A DNA stretch of 43,596 bases from Candidatus Methylomirabilota bacterium (GCA_035936835.1 DASYVT010000129.1:1-43596); one strand, 5' to 3'. Positions 23,324 through 30,793 are shown, numbered from the stretch's first letter. Notes: generated by a model not told the origin, from the letters alone. Numbers and translations: made by a program.

Positions 23324-24823
23324 TCAGGCGGGAGATTCCCTCCCGCGGTCGAGCACCGGCGCCAGTAGCGGCGCCAACGTCATGGTGCCGGCCGTGCCCA
23401 GGATGACGAGCCAGGACCAGGCGAGCGCGATCACGCCCGTCTCCGAGAGCACCAGCAGCACGAGATTGACCAGGCCCATGATGACCATGGCGGCGACGTT
23501 GGCCCGGTTGGCGCGCAGGCGGGTCAGAAGGCCGAGCAGGAAGACGCCGAGGAGGGAGCCGAAGGTGACGCCGGCGATCTTGAAGGCGAGCCAGAGAATC
23601 TTGTCGAAGAAGGAGAAGCCCCAGGCAAGCACCGCCAGCATCAACCCGAAGGCGACGACTGCGAGGCGCGAGACCCAGAGATAGTGGCGGTCGGACTGCC
23701 CAGGCGCCAGCAGCGGCCGGTAGATGTCTGTGACGAAGGAGGCCGAGAGCGACCCGAGCGGCGAGTCGATCGAGGCCAGCACGATGGCCGTGAGCATGAC
23801 GCCGCGCAGGAGCTCGGGCATCGCCGTGCGGATGAAGAACGGGAAGATCTCGTCCGGCCGCGGCAAGTCAACCCCCGGATGCTGAGCGTAGTACGTGAAG
23901 AGGCCCGCGCCGATGGCCAGGTAGAGCAGCAGCGTCACGAGCGTGCCGATCGGCGTGAGCGCCAACGTCCGCTGGCTCTCGCCCCGCGTCTCGACGGTCA
24001 ATAGGCGCTGCATGAGGTCGTGGTCCGTGCCGAAGGCGGCCATGGACCCGATGAAGCCGTTGAGGATCGCCAGCCAGAAGATGTTTGGGTCCGTCAGCAC
24101 TCGACGCCAGAAATCGGGGGCGCCCGGCGCGGGGCCCCAGTTGATCACGCTCAACCGTCCCGCCTCCGCCGCCGTCCCGAGCATGGCGCCCAGCCCGCCG
24201 TCGATACGCGAGGCGAGGAAGACCACGGTCAAGGCGCCGCCCACGAGGAAGGTGCAGGCCTGGAAAACATTGGTCCAGACCACGGCCTTCACGCCGCCCA
24301 GCGCGATGTAGGTGATGGACACCACCGTGAAGAGCGCGATCGTCGCCCAAAGCGGCCAGCCCACGAGCACCGCGACGGCCAGGGCGGCGGCCATGAGCCG
24401 CACCCCCGACCCCAGGAGACGCGTGATGAAGAAGAAGACCGAGCCCGTCACCTGGCTGGCCTGGCCGAAGCGGTAGAGCAGGAACTCGTAGATGGTCGTG
24501 CAGTCGTAGCGGTAGAAGGCCGGGATGAAGAGGTAGGCGACGGCGAGCTTGGCCAGGCTCGAGCCCACGAAGAATTGCCCGTACTCCCAGTTTTCGCTGT
24601 AGGCGGTGGCCGGCACCGCGATGATGGTGACGGCGCTGATCTCGGTGGCGAGGAAGGAGAGGCACGCGGCCCACCAGGGGATGCGGCGGCGCGCGAGGAA
24701 GAAGTCCGCTGTCCCCCGCTGCTCGCGGCTGAAGGCCCCGCCGATGGCGACGAGGAAGGCCAGCGCCGCCGCCAGGATGGCGAAGTCGGGCCAGGTGAGC
24801 GCGGATCCCGCGGGCGCGGCCAT
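23324..24823 (-). CDS. Sodium:solute symporter (SSS family)
   Basis: 499 residues with about 13 predicted membrane helices. SSS hallmarks are FFLARRRIPWWAACLSFLAT near residue 40, ISAVTIIAVPATAYSENW, and YIALGGVKAVVWTNVFQACT in the middle. It would import a small solute (sugar, sugar acid or amino/carboxylic acid) with Na+. The start at 24823 gives a complete first helix. It lies between the CDF and MlaC-like genes. An amino-sugar-type kinase lies nearby, so uptake of cell-wall sugars is one possibility; the substrate is not readable. Confidence 0.9.
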   Translation of the reverse strand: MAAPAGSALTWPDFAILAAALAFLVAIGGAFSREQRGTADFFLARRRIPWWAACLSFLATEISAVTIIAVPATAYSENWEYGQFFVGSSLAKLAVAYLFIPAFYRYDCTTIYEFLLYRFGQASQVTGSVFFFITRLLGSGVRLMAAALAVAVLVGWPLWATIALFTVVSITYIALGGVKAVVWTNVFQACTFLVGGALTVVFLASRIDGGLGAMLGTAAEAGRLSVINWGPAPGAPDFWRRVLTDPNIFWLAILNGFIGSMAAFGTDHDLMQRLLTVETRGESQRTLALTPIGTLVTLLLYLAIGAGLFTYYAQHPGVDLPRPDEIFPFFIRTAMPELLRGVMLTAIVLASIDSPLGSLSASFVTDIYRPLLAPGQSDRHYLWVSRLAVVAFGLMLAVLAWGFSFFDKILWLAFKIAGVTFGSLLGVFLLGLLTRLRANRANVAAMVIMGLVNLVLLVLSETGVIALAWSWLVILGTAGTMTLAPLLAPVLDRGRESPA

Positions 24824-24847
24824 GGGCTCGCGCCATTATGACTCAAG

Positions 24848-24869
24848 CCCGCGGGATCCCCGCGGGATC
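24848..24869. repeat. Tandem 11-base palindromic repeat between mlaC-like and symporter genes
   Basis: CCCGCGGGATC occurs twice in tandem (24848-24858, 24859-24869). CCCGCGGG is self-complementary, so the two copies can pair as an 8-base hairpin with an ATC loop. No T-run follows. It could attenuate transcription from mlaC into the symporter gene. Confidence 0.5.
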
Positions 24870-24877
24870 GTGGAAGA

Positions 24878-25453
24878 CTAGGAGCCGACCTTCTGGCGGA
24901 GCTGCTTGAGCAGCTCGGCGAAGGAGCCGCGCTGGATGATGCGGTTGAACTGGGCCTTGTAGCTGCTCACGAGGCTGATGCCTTCGACGTAGATGTCGTA
25001 GACGGTCCAGCGGCCGTCCGCGCGGTACAGCCGGTAATCGAGCGCGACCTCGGAGCCCTTCGGCGTCACCACGCGGGACTGCACCGAGGCTTCGTCGCCG
25101 TCGATCTTCTCGCCGACAAATGTAAAGGGCTCGCCCGCGAACTGCTCGATCCTGCTCAGGTACGCGTTGGCGATGAGGGTGCTGAAGAGACGGACGAACT
25201 CCTGCTGCTGGGCCGGCGACGCCTGGGTCCACGCGCTGCCCAGCGAGCGCTCGGACATATCGGTGAAGTCGAAGAGGGTCTCGGTGATCTTCCGAATGTC
25301 GGCGCGCCGCTCGGCCGTGGAGAGCGTCTTGGCCGCCGGGCCGCTCTGGCTGGAGACGACCTGCTGCACCGCCGTCTGCACCGTCTCCGTCGGGCCGGCC
25401 GCCATCGCGGTGCCCGCCGCTGCCAGCAGCACTGCCATCATGATGTTCAACAT
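24878..25453 (-). CDS. mlaC: MlaC/Ttg2D-family phospholipid-binding periplasmic protein
   Basis: 191 residues. Residues 1-19 (MLNIMMAVLLAAAGTAMAA) are a signal peptide. The mature protein has LFDFTDMSERSLGSAWTQAS, PAQQQEFVRLFSTLIANAYL, VTPKGSEVALDYRLYRADGR and WTVYDIYVEGISLVSSYKAQ, the MlaC pattern. MlaC shuttles phospholipids between membranes for the MlaFEDB ABC transporter, implying a diderm cell. No mlaE, mlaF or mlaD lies in this window, so it is an orphan here. It is probably the first gene of the run through symporter, CDF, SDR and PPOX. Confidence 0.88.
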   Translation of the reverse strand: MLNIMMAVLLAAAGTAMAAGPTETVQTAVQQVVSSQSGPAAKTLSTAERRADIRKITETLFDFTDMSERSLGSAWTQASPAQQQEFVRLFSTLIANAYLSRIEQFAGEPFTFVGEKIDGDEASVQSRVVTPKGSEVALDYRLYRADGRWTVYDIYVEGISLVSSYKAQFNRIIQRGSFAELLKQLRQKVGS

Positions 25454-25585
25454 TGCGCCTGCGCTCCCTTCGTGGTGGTTTCGCCCTCGTGACAGGGCAG
25501 CCTCGCAATTTCAGTCTCTCACAGCTTATGAAACGTAGCAGCCAGTTGAGAATTCAGTGTCGAAGATTCGGGGTGCCGGGGCAAA

Positions 25586-26392
25586 ATGGCCGCAATGACG
25601 CGCAATTGGACGGTGGGCGTCGACGCGGGCGGCACCTGGCTGCGTGTGCTCGCCGTCGACGGGCGGGGGCGGCGGCGGGTCATGCGGAGGCCCGCGTCCC
25701 GGGATCTGCGAGCCGCGCTCGGCGCGATCTGGCGGCGCTGGCGGCTCGGGCGCGCCCGGGTGGCGCACCTGGTCGTGGCCACGCGCGGGGTCTGGACGGC
25801 CTCAGAGCGCCGCGCCGCGGTCGCGAGCCTGCGCTCACTCGCGCGACGGGTGACCGTCCTCTCCGATGCCGAGGCCGCGCACCTCGGGGCCCTCGGCGGT
25901 CGCCCGGGACTGCTCGTGCTCGCGGGCACGGGCTCGATCGTGCTCGGCCGCGGCGCGCGCGGCCGCTGGGTCCGCGCGGGCGGGCTCGGCCCGCTGTTGG
26001 GCGACGGCGGCTCCGCCTTCGCGATCGGCCGCGACTGGCTCGCCGCGGTTTATCCGGCGCGCGCGCGCCGGCTCGCGCAGGCTCCCAATGCCGTTGCGCT
26101 GGTCGCCGCGCTCGCCCCGCGGGTGCTGAAGCTTGCCCGCCGCGGACGGGGCCCCGCGCGTCTCGCGGTGACCCAGGGCGCCTTCGCTCTGGCGCTGGCC
26201 ATGCGCGCTGCCGCCCGAGAAGCGCGCCTGTCTTCGCCGATCAGCGTCAGCTGGGCGGGCAGCCTCCTCGAAGACCGCGCCTACCGGTCGCAGGTCTGGC
26301 GTATGGCGCGCGGCCTCGGGCTCGCGATCGCGCCCATCGCGCCGCGCAAGAGCGCGCTCGAAACCGCAGCCCGCCTCGCCCGCTCACGCTGA
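25586..26392 (+). CDS. BadF/BadG-family ATPase, N-acetylglucosamine/MurNAc kinase-like
   Basis: 268 residues of the ASKHA fold. The phosphate-1 motif GVDAGGTWLRVLAVDG lies near residue 11, LVLAGTGSIVLG is the phosphate-2 region, and GGLGPLLGDGGSAFAIGRDW is the sugar-kinase signature of the GlcNAc kinase/MurK branch. It would phosphorylate GlcNAc or MurNAc, linking NamZ/NagZ products to MurQ, whose genes lie about 16 kb away. It is shorter at the C-terminus than many relatives. The start could be the ATG at 25586 or 25595. It is unusually rich in Arg and Ala. Confidence 0.78.
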   Translation: MAAMTRNWTVGVDAGGTWLRVLAVDGRGRRRVMRRPASRDLRAALGAIWRRWRLGRARVAHLVVATRGVWTASERRAAVASLRSLARRVTVLSDAEAAHLGALGGRPGLLVLAGTGSIVLGRGARGRWVRAGGLGPLLGDGGSAFAIGRDWLAAVYPARARRLAQAPNAVALVAALAPRVLKLARRGRGPARLAVTQGAFALALAMRAAAREARLSSPISVSWAGSLLEDRAYRSQVWRMARGLGLAIAPIAPRKSALETAARLARSR

Positions 26393-26451
26393 CACGGCGC
26401 TCGATTGCCTCTGGCCGGCGAGAAGGGTCCAGATGCGAGGCGGCGCTCGAA

Positions 26452-26494
26452 GGTCGCAGGCGAGGCGTAGCCCTGCTACGTTGAGCCTGCGGCC
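26452..26494. terminator. Long two-part hairpin between convergent genes
   Basis: CGCAGGC (26455-26461) pairs with GCCTGCG (26485-26491), and CGTAGC (26466-26471) pairs with GCTACG (26475-26480). The two stems are separated by a GAGG/TTGA internal loop and closed by CCT. Three more pairs extend the base (26452-26454 with 26492-26494, one G-T). It lies between the converging kinase and permease genes, which suits a bidirectional terminator, though no T-run is present. A dispersed palindromic repeat is the alternative. Confidence 0.5.
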
Positions 26495-26521
26495 GAGAGA
26501 GCCAACGAAGCAGATGGGCCC

Positions 26522-27817
26522 TCATCGGCGGCTTCCTCGCCGCCAGAGGGCCCAGGCAACTGGGCCCGTGAAGGCGGCGAGGATTCCGGCCGCGGTGTTC
26601 TTCCAGCCCGCCGTCGCCATCGCCAGGAGCGCCGCCGCCGACGGCAGCGCCGCCGTCAGCCAGAGGCCCGCGGCGCCGCCGCCCACGCGCCACGGGCGCG
26701 GCAGCGCGGGCTCCCGCAGGCGCAGCGCGACGAAAGCGGCGAGCTCGAGCAGGAGCGTGAGCGAGTAGAGCCAGACGTTCAGCACGATGAGCTCTTTGAA
26801 GGACCAGAGCGCGCAGACGCTGTAGACGGCGCTCGACAGGAGCACCGCGGCCCAGGGCACGCCGGTCCTCGGATGCGTGGCCGCCAGCCAGCGAGGCAGC
26901 TGGCCTTTCCGCGCCAGCACGTAGGGCAGCCGCGAGTTGGTCAGCACGAGCGAAAGAAAGAGCCCGGCCGTGGCCGTGACCGCGCCCGCCACGACCGCGC
27001 CCGCGAGCCAGGGCCCGCCGACCTGGGCGGCGACGACCGGCCAGTGGCCGGTTTGCCAGCGTTGCCAGTCTCCGGTCGCGGCCAGTCCCGCGGCCACCGG
27101 GACGATGTAGGCGAGCGCGATGAGCGGGAGCGCCCACCAGAGCGCGCGACGGTACGACGACCCCGGCTGGCGGATCTCGCCCAGCACCGTGCTCGGCGTG
27201 TCCCACCCGGAGTAGTTCCACATCATGACCGCGATCCCGACGCCGAGCCCGCTCCAGAGCCCCTGCCCCGGCGCGGCGAAGGGCGACCAGGGCGCGTGCC
27301 CGGCATGTGAGGCCGCGGCGGCGGCAAGGACGACGATGGGCGCGAGCGCGCCGGCCGAGAGGGCCACGGCACCCCAGCCGGTCACGCGCACGCCGGAGAG
27401 GTTCACGGCCGTGAGCAGCCAGACGAAGCCGAGCGCCAGCAGCCAGCGCTCGACGGCCGTCATCTCGGGGCGCCAGAAGCGCAGGTAGTCGGCGAAGAGC
27501 GCGGGGTACACGGCCACGTCCACGAAGCTGTTGAGCCAGCTCCACCAGCCGACCTGGAAGCTCCAGAAGGGGCCGAACGCGCGCCGCACCCAGGCGACGT
27601 AGCCGCCTTCCTCGGGCAGCGCGGAGGCCATCTCCGCCATGGCGAGTGCGACGGGCGTGCTGACGAGGAGCGGCGTGAGCGCCAGGAGCAGGAGCGTGAG
27701 CCCGGGGCCGAAGACGGATACCGCGTCCTCGACGCCGTAGGGGCCGCCGCTGACGTTGAAGAAGACGACGGCCAGCAGCGGGAGAAAGGACAGGCGCTGG
27801 CGCGCGGCAGCCCTCAC
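26522..27817 (-). CDS. APC-family amino acid/polyamine permease
   Basis: 431 residues with about 12 membrane helices. The APC pattern is clear: FLPLLAVVFFNVSGGPYGVE at the first helix, then MAEMASALPEEGGYVAWVRR, AFGPFWSFQVGWWSWLNSFV, and YSGWDTPSTVLGEI. I chose the GTG at 27817 because it overlaps the upstream small ORF's stop as GTGA and starts just before TM1; an ATG at 27862 would lie well inside that ORF. It would import an amino acid or similar solute. It converges with the kinase gene. Confidence 0.87.
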   Translation of the reverse strand: MRAAARQRLSFLPLLAVVFFNVSGGPYGVEDAVSVFGPGLTLLLLALTPLLVSTPVALAMAEMASALPEEGGYVAWVRRAFGPFWSFQVGWWSWLNSFVDVAVYPALFADYLRFWRPEMTAVERWLLALGFVWLLTAVNLSGVRVTGWGAVALSAGALAPIVVLAAAAASHAGHAPWSPFAAPGQGLWSGLGVGIAVMMWNYSGWDTPSTVLGEIRQPGSSYRRALWWALPLIALAYIVPVAAGLAATGDWQRWQTGHWPVVAAQVGGPWLAGAVVAGAVTATAGLFLSLVLTNSRLPYVLARKGQLPRWLAATHPRTGVPWAAVLLSSAVYSVCALWSFKELIVLNVWLYSLTLLLELAAFVALRLREPALPRPWRVGGGAAGLWLTAALPSAAALLAMATAGWKNTAAGILAAFTGPVAWALWRRGSRR

Positions 27818-28035
27818 GCCGACTGCGCGGCGCGAATCAGGTCGGGCAGCCCCTCGAGCCACACGTCGATCGGCGTCTCGGCGTCCACGATGATCTCTAG
27901 CTTGCCGCTGGGCAGCCGCCGCACCCGGCCTTTGCCCGTGCCCAGCGGGATGACCACCTGCTCCCGGTGGACGCCCATGGCGTCGATGACGGCGAAGATC
28001 TTGTTGATCTCGTTCATGCCTACCGCGTCGAGCAT
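27814..28035 (-). CDS. Small protein of unknown function, coupled to the APC permease
   Basis: 73 residues (or 67 from the second ATG at 28017). The sequence contains MNEINKIFAVIDAMGVHREQ, RRLPSGKLEIIVDAETPID and VWLEGLPDLI, with a normal amino acid mix rather than the Arg/Ala bias of shadow frames. A GGGGGAGGG ribosome binding site precedes the ATG at 28035. Its stop overlaps the permease GTG (GTGA), suggesting one transcript. I do not recognise the family. It could be a permease accessory or regulatory protein. Confidence 0.65.
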   Translation of the reverse strand: MLDAVGMNEINKIFAVIDAMGVHREQVVIPLGTGKGRVRRLPSGKLEIIVDAETPIDVWLEGLPDLIRAAQSA

Positions 28036-28084
28036 GGAAGCCCTCCCCCGACGGGCATCCTAAGTTGTGATAGCCTCTGGGTCA

Positions 28085-28894
28085 ATGCGACTGATCGTTG
28101 CACTCGCGGCCCTCGTCCTCTCGGCCGGCAGCCCGGCGGCGGGCGCTGACGCGCTGCTCTTCGACGGGCACATCCACTACAGCAGGCCCGACTGGAGCGT
28201 CTACACCCCCGACCAGATCGTCGCCATCCTCGACAAGGCTGGGATCGCACGCGCTCTCGTGTCGAGTACGCCGGACGACGGCACGCTGAAGCTCTACGAG
28301 CGCGATCCCAAGCGGGTGGTCCCGATCCTCCGCCCCTACCACACGCGCGACGACATGAGCACGTGGTGGCGCGACCCGTCCACCATCCCCTACCTCGAGC
28401 AGCGGCTGGCCAAGGGAGTCCACAAGGGCATCGGCGAGTTCCACCTCAGCGGCAAGGACATCCACACGCCCGTGCTCAAGCGGATCACCGAGATCGCCGT
28501 CCAGCGCACCCTGTACCTCCATGCGCATTCCGACCCCGCCGCCGTGGTCGAGCTCTTCGCCATCGAGCCCAAGTCGAAGATCATCTGGGCGCACGCCGGC
28601 ATGTCTTCGGGTGCTCCGGCCGTGGGCGCGCTGATGGACAAGCACGCAAACCTCTGGGCCGACCTGTCCTACCGCTACGGGGACGTTGCGCCGGGCGGCA
28701 CCCTCGACCCGGCGTGGCGCGCGCTCCTGATCCGCCACGCCGACCGCTTCATGCTCGGCAGCGACACCTGGACGACATCCAGGTGGGAACAGGTGGTTGA
28801 TATGGCGGCAGAGGCGCGCCGGTTCCTCCAGCAGCTGCCGCCCGACGTCGCCGACAAGATCGCCTCCAAGAACCTCGAGAAGCTGTTCCCCTAG
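28085..28894 (+). CDS. Secreted amidohydrolase-family (TIM-barrel) protein
   Basis: 269 residues. The ATG at 28085 starts a signal peptide (MRLIVALAALVLSAGSPAAG), so the mature protein is periplasmic or secreted. Amidohydrolase-2 motifs are FDGHIHYSRPDW (His-x-His), LYLHAHSDP, IIWAHAGMSSG and FMLGSDTWTTSRW. The family is mostly cytosolic, which makes the signal peptide noteworthy. Its stop overlaps by two bases a vestigial minus-strand dehydrogenase tail. The substrate is unknown. Confidence 0.85.
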   Translation: MRLIVALAALVLSAGSPAAGADALLFDGHIHYSRPDWSVYTPDQIVAILDKAGIARALVSSTPDDGTLKLYERDPKRVVPILRPYHTRDDMSTWWRDPSTIPYLEQRLAKGVHKGIGEFHLSGKDIHTPVLKRITEIAVQRTLYLHAHSDPAAVVELFAIEPKSKIIWAHAGMSSGAPAVGALMDKHANLWADLSYRYGDVAPGGTLDPAWRALLIRHADRFMLGSDTWTTSRWEQVVDMAAEARRFLQQLPPDVADKIASKNLEKLFP

Positions 28895-28983
28895 CCGACC
28901 CCGAGCTCGGCGGCGACGCGCTCGATCTGGCTCCAGGTCTCGTCCTCGACGGGGACGCCGTCATGGCGCCGCTCCACCTGACC
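28891..28983 (-). pseudogene. Vestigial 3' end of a malate/lactate dehydrogenase-family gene
   Basis: On the minus strand these bases encode about 30 codons ending in DGVPVEDETW-SQIERVAAELGVG-stop. This nearly duplicates the last codons of the intact gene at 30794-31822 (DGVPVEDETW-NQIEQVAAELGVG). The first ~72 bases match with only a few substitutions; beyond 28965 the similarity fades. No start or upstream domain remains, so it is a remnant of a lost or duplicated paralogue. Confidence 0.75.
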
Positions 28984-29014
28984 GCCGCCTCTTGCCGCTT
29001 GAAATTGACACGCG

Positions 29015-29044
29015 GGACAGGGGGCAGGTACTCTACCTGTGTCC
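29015..29044. repeat. Hairpin resembling a REP-type element
   Basis: GGACA (29015-29019) pairs with TGTCC (29040-29044), and CAGGTA (29025-29030) pairs with TACCTG (29034-29039). A CTC loop closes the hairpin and a five-G bulge lies on the 5' side. It sits in the 240-base gap between the secreted amidohydrolase and the broken DUF3800 gene. It resembles palindromic repeats seen near REP-type elements; no transposase is seen. Confidence 0.5.
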
Positions 29045-29059
29045 TGACAGCGAAAAGGT

Positions 29060-29132
29060 ACCTCCCCGCCGAAAGGACCCCAAGGGGGTCGGCCGCAAGG
29101 CTAGGCGGGGAGGTCATTTTTTAGGACCTCCC
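29060..29132 (+). ncRNA. Structured 3-way-junction RNA candidate with alternative pairing and T-run
   Basis: A perfect 11-base stem pairs 29060-29070 with 29104-29114. It encloses two hairpins: GACCCC/GGGGTC (29076-29081 with 29085-29090) and GCC-GCAA-GGC (29092-29101, a GNRA tetraloop). CATTTTTTA follows directly, as in an intrinsic terminator. Alternatively GGGAGGTC (29108-29115) pairs with GACCTCCC (29125-29132), which excludes the first stem and would cover the AGGA before the ATG at 29135. This is switch-like, but a plain terminator of the upstream gene would also fit. I recognise no known RNA class. Confidence 0.5.
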
Positions 29133-29134
29133 GC

Positions 29135-29795
29135 ATGCCGACCCTGCACGTCCATCTCGACGAGTCGGGGAACCTCACCTTACAAGCCCTCCGGCAGCCG
29201 GTACTACGTCTTCACGGCCGCCTGGACCTACGATCCCGCCCCGCTGGGCGGCGCGCTCACAGTCCTCCGCTTCGCCCTGCTGAAGCAGGGGCACGACCTC
29301 CACCGCTTCCACGCGACCGAGGTCAAGCAAGTGAACCGGGACACGGTGGTGGCCGCCCTCGCGCGCCACGAGACCTGGCGGTTCGCCACCGTGGTGATCG
29401 AGAAGGCCAAGGTGTACCCCGACCTGCGGGTGCCCCACCGTTTCTACCCGGAGTTCGCGTCGAGCGTGCTCAAACACGTCTTCCGCCGCCACCTCGCGCC
29501 CGGCACCGACACGGTGCTGGTCTTCACCGACACCCTGCCGATGCACGTGCGGCGCGAGGCGGCCGAGAAGGCGATCAAGACGGCCTGTCGGCACGAGTTG
29601 CCCAAGGCCACGCGGTTCGAGCCCTACCACCACCCGAGCGCGAGCAACCCGTGGCTGCAGGTCGCCGACTACTACTCCTGGGCGGTCTTCAAGAAGTGGG
29701 AGCAGGGCGACACGCGCACCTACGACCTCCTCAGCCATCGACTTGCCGATCCGGAACTCGACGCGCTCCGGCACGGCCTAATCCTCCACTACTGA
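29135..29795 (+). pseudogene. DUF3800 domain protein, frameshifted near the N-terminus
   Basis: The start frame reads MPTLHVHLDESGNLT, the diagnostic DUF3800 opening (Asp-Glu-Ser-Gly). The rest of the domain is in another frame: KPSGSRYYVFTAAWTYDPAP, LLKQGHDLHRFHATE, and WLQVADYYSWAVFKKWEQGD, ending at 29795. One extra base, most simply the A at 29182 in CCTTACAAG, explains the shift; without it the text reads LTFKPSGSRYYVF. The fold is RNase H-like with unknown function, often in mobile or defence contexts. Apart from the shift the gene looks intact, so a recent mutation or a sequence error is likely. Confidence 0.8.
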
Positions 29796-29976
29796 CCAGC
29801 CGCACCCGCGCGGCGCGTGGGGTTCTGCTAGACTCGCGGCGACGTCTGGTACGGAGTGACCGACGCCCGGCGAATACATGCGCTCCTGCTTGTTCACATC
29901 CTCATTATTCTCCTTCATTTGTCGCGTCCCAGTGTTCTGTCTTGCGCGTCTGGCATGGTCGTGTTACGACAGGAGC

Positions 29977-30234
29977 ATGAAGACCCTGACCGTACGCCTG
30001 CCTGAGGCGCTCGTTGCCGAGATCGAGGCCGAGTGCCGCGACCGCAAGCTGCCGAAGTCCGATGTCGTCCGCGAGCGCCTGAGCCTGGCCGCTGGATCTC
30101 GACGCCGTCGGCCAGCACCGCTCGACGCCATCGCCGATCTCGTCGGCTCGGTGGATGGGTTGCCCGCCGACCTGAGTGCGCGAAGGAAGCGGTACCTGAA
30201 GACGACCGGCTATGGCCAGAAGCGTCCTCGTTGA
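29977..30234 (+). CDS. Ribbon-helix-helix (CopG/VapB-type) antitoxin
   Basis: 85 residues. The N-terminus MKTLTVRLPEALVAEIEAEC, followed by KLPKSDVVRERLS, is a ribbon-helix-helix DNA-binding domain (residues 1-40). The C-terminus (ADLVGSVDGLPADLSARRKR YLK) is the expected toxin-wrapping tail. The ATG at 29977 has AGGAG before it; the longer frame upstream gives a non-family Cys/Phe-rich extension. It overlaps the PIN toxin gene by 23 bases. The antitoxin would neutralise the toxin and repress its own promoter. Confidence 0.85.
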   Translation: MKTLTVRLPEALVAEIEAECRDRKLPKSDVVRERLSLAAGSRRRRPAPLDAIADLVGSVDGLPADLSARRKRYLKTTGYGQKRPR

Positions 30235-30622
30235 CGCTGGCTTTCTGATCGCTCTGCTGAGCCGCCGTGACGGCAACCACCGCTGGGCGGCCACCCAGCC
30301 ACCGCTCTTCCCGCCGCCCTGGAGGACGTGCGAGGCGGTGCTGTCCGAGACCTTCCATCTTCTGGGAGCCCGCGGCGGCTCCCGACTGGCCGTGCTTCTT
30401 CGCCGGCGCGTCGTAGTCGCCGCCTTCGATCTAGGGCAGAACCTTGAGCGCGTCCTGAAGCTCATGGAAAAGTATGCCGACCTGCCGATGAGCCTCGCCG
30501 ATGCGTACCTCGTGCGCATGACCGAAGCGCTGGCTGACGCCGTCCTTCTCACCACAGATACCGACTTCCGTATCTACCGCCGCCACAGCCGCCTTGCTAT
30601 TCCCTGTGTGATGCCGAATTGA
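30212..30622 (+). CDS. PIN-domain ribonuclease toxin (VapC-like)
   Basis: 136 residues. The PIN acidic residues are visible: Asp in VLVDAGFLIALL, Glu in CEAVLSETFHLL, Asp in SLADAYLVRM and Asp in LLTTDTDFRIYRR. The protein would cleave RNA with Mg2+/Mn2+. It overlaps the ribbon-helix-helix gene by 23 bases, the usual antitoxin-first order of a type II toxin-antitoxin operon. It sits inside a patch of broken genes, consistent with a mobile module. Confidence 0.88.
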   Translation: MARSVLVDAGFLIALLSRRDGNHRWAATQPPLFPPPWRTCEAVLSETFHLLGARGGSRLAVLLRRRVVVAAFDLGQNLERVLKLMEKYADLPMSLADAYLVRMTEALADAVLLTTDTDFRIYRRHSRLAIPCVMPN

Positions 30623-30718
30623 TCACCATTTCGGTCTAGCGCACCCCCTCCAAGTCTGCCAGCGGCCGCGGGCGAAGCCGACGAACCCCATCTTTGCCCG
30701 TTTCCTCCTGTTGAAGCT

Positions 30719-30793
30719 TCACTTGCCCGGCGTATACCAGATGGGCGAGGTGAACGCGCGTTCCTGCAGCGCCATCTTCATGCCCTCTGGCAT
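30719..30793 (-). pseudogene. C-terminal remnant of a DUF3604-type protein
   Basis: Directly after the dehydrogenase stop, the minus strand reads 24 codons: MPEGMKMALQERAFTSPIWY then TPGK and a stop. QERAFTSPIWYTP is the typical last segment of DUF3604 family proteins of about 600 residues. Nothing else of the gene is present. It is therefore probably a truncated remnant left by a deletion or insertion event. The match is from memory of the family and short. Confidence 0.5.

Noticed and set aside
29878-29976. 33-residue N-terminal extension of the antitoxin
   Set aside because: The Cys/Phe-rich segment is not part of the ribbon-helix-helix fold, and the ATG at 29977 has its own AGGAG.
29135-29980. 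281-codon frame starting with the DUF3800 opening
   Set aside because: Only the first ~15 residues belong to DUF3800; the remainder is out-of-frame shadow sequence after the one-base shift.
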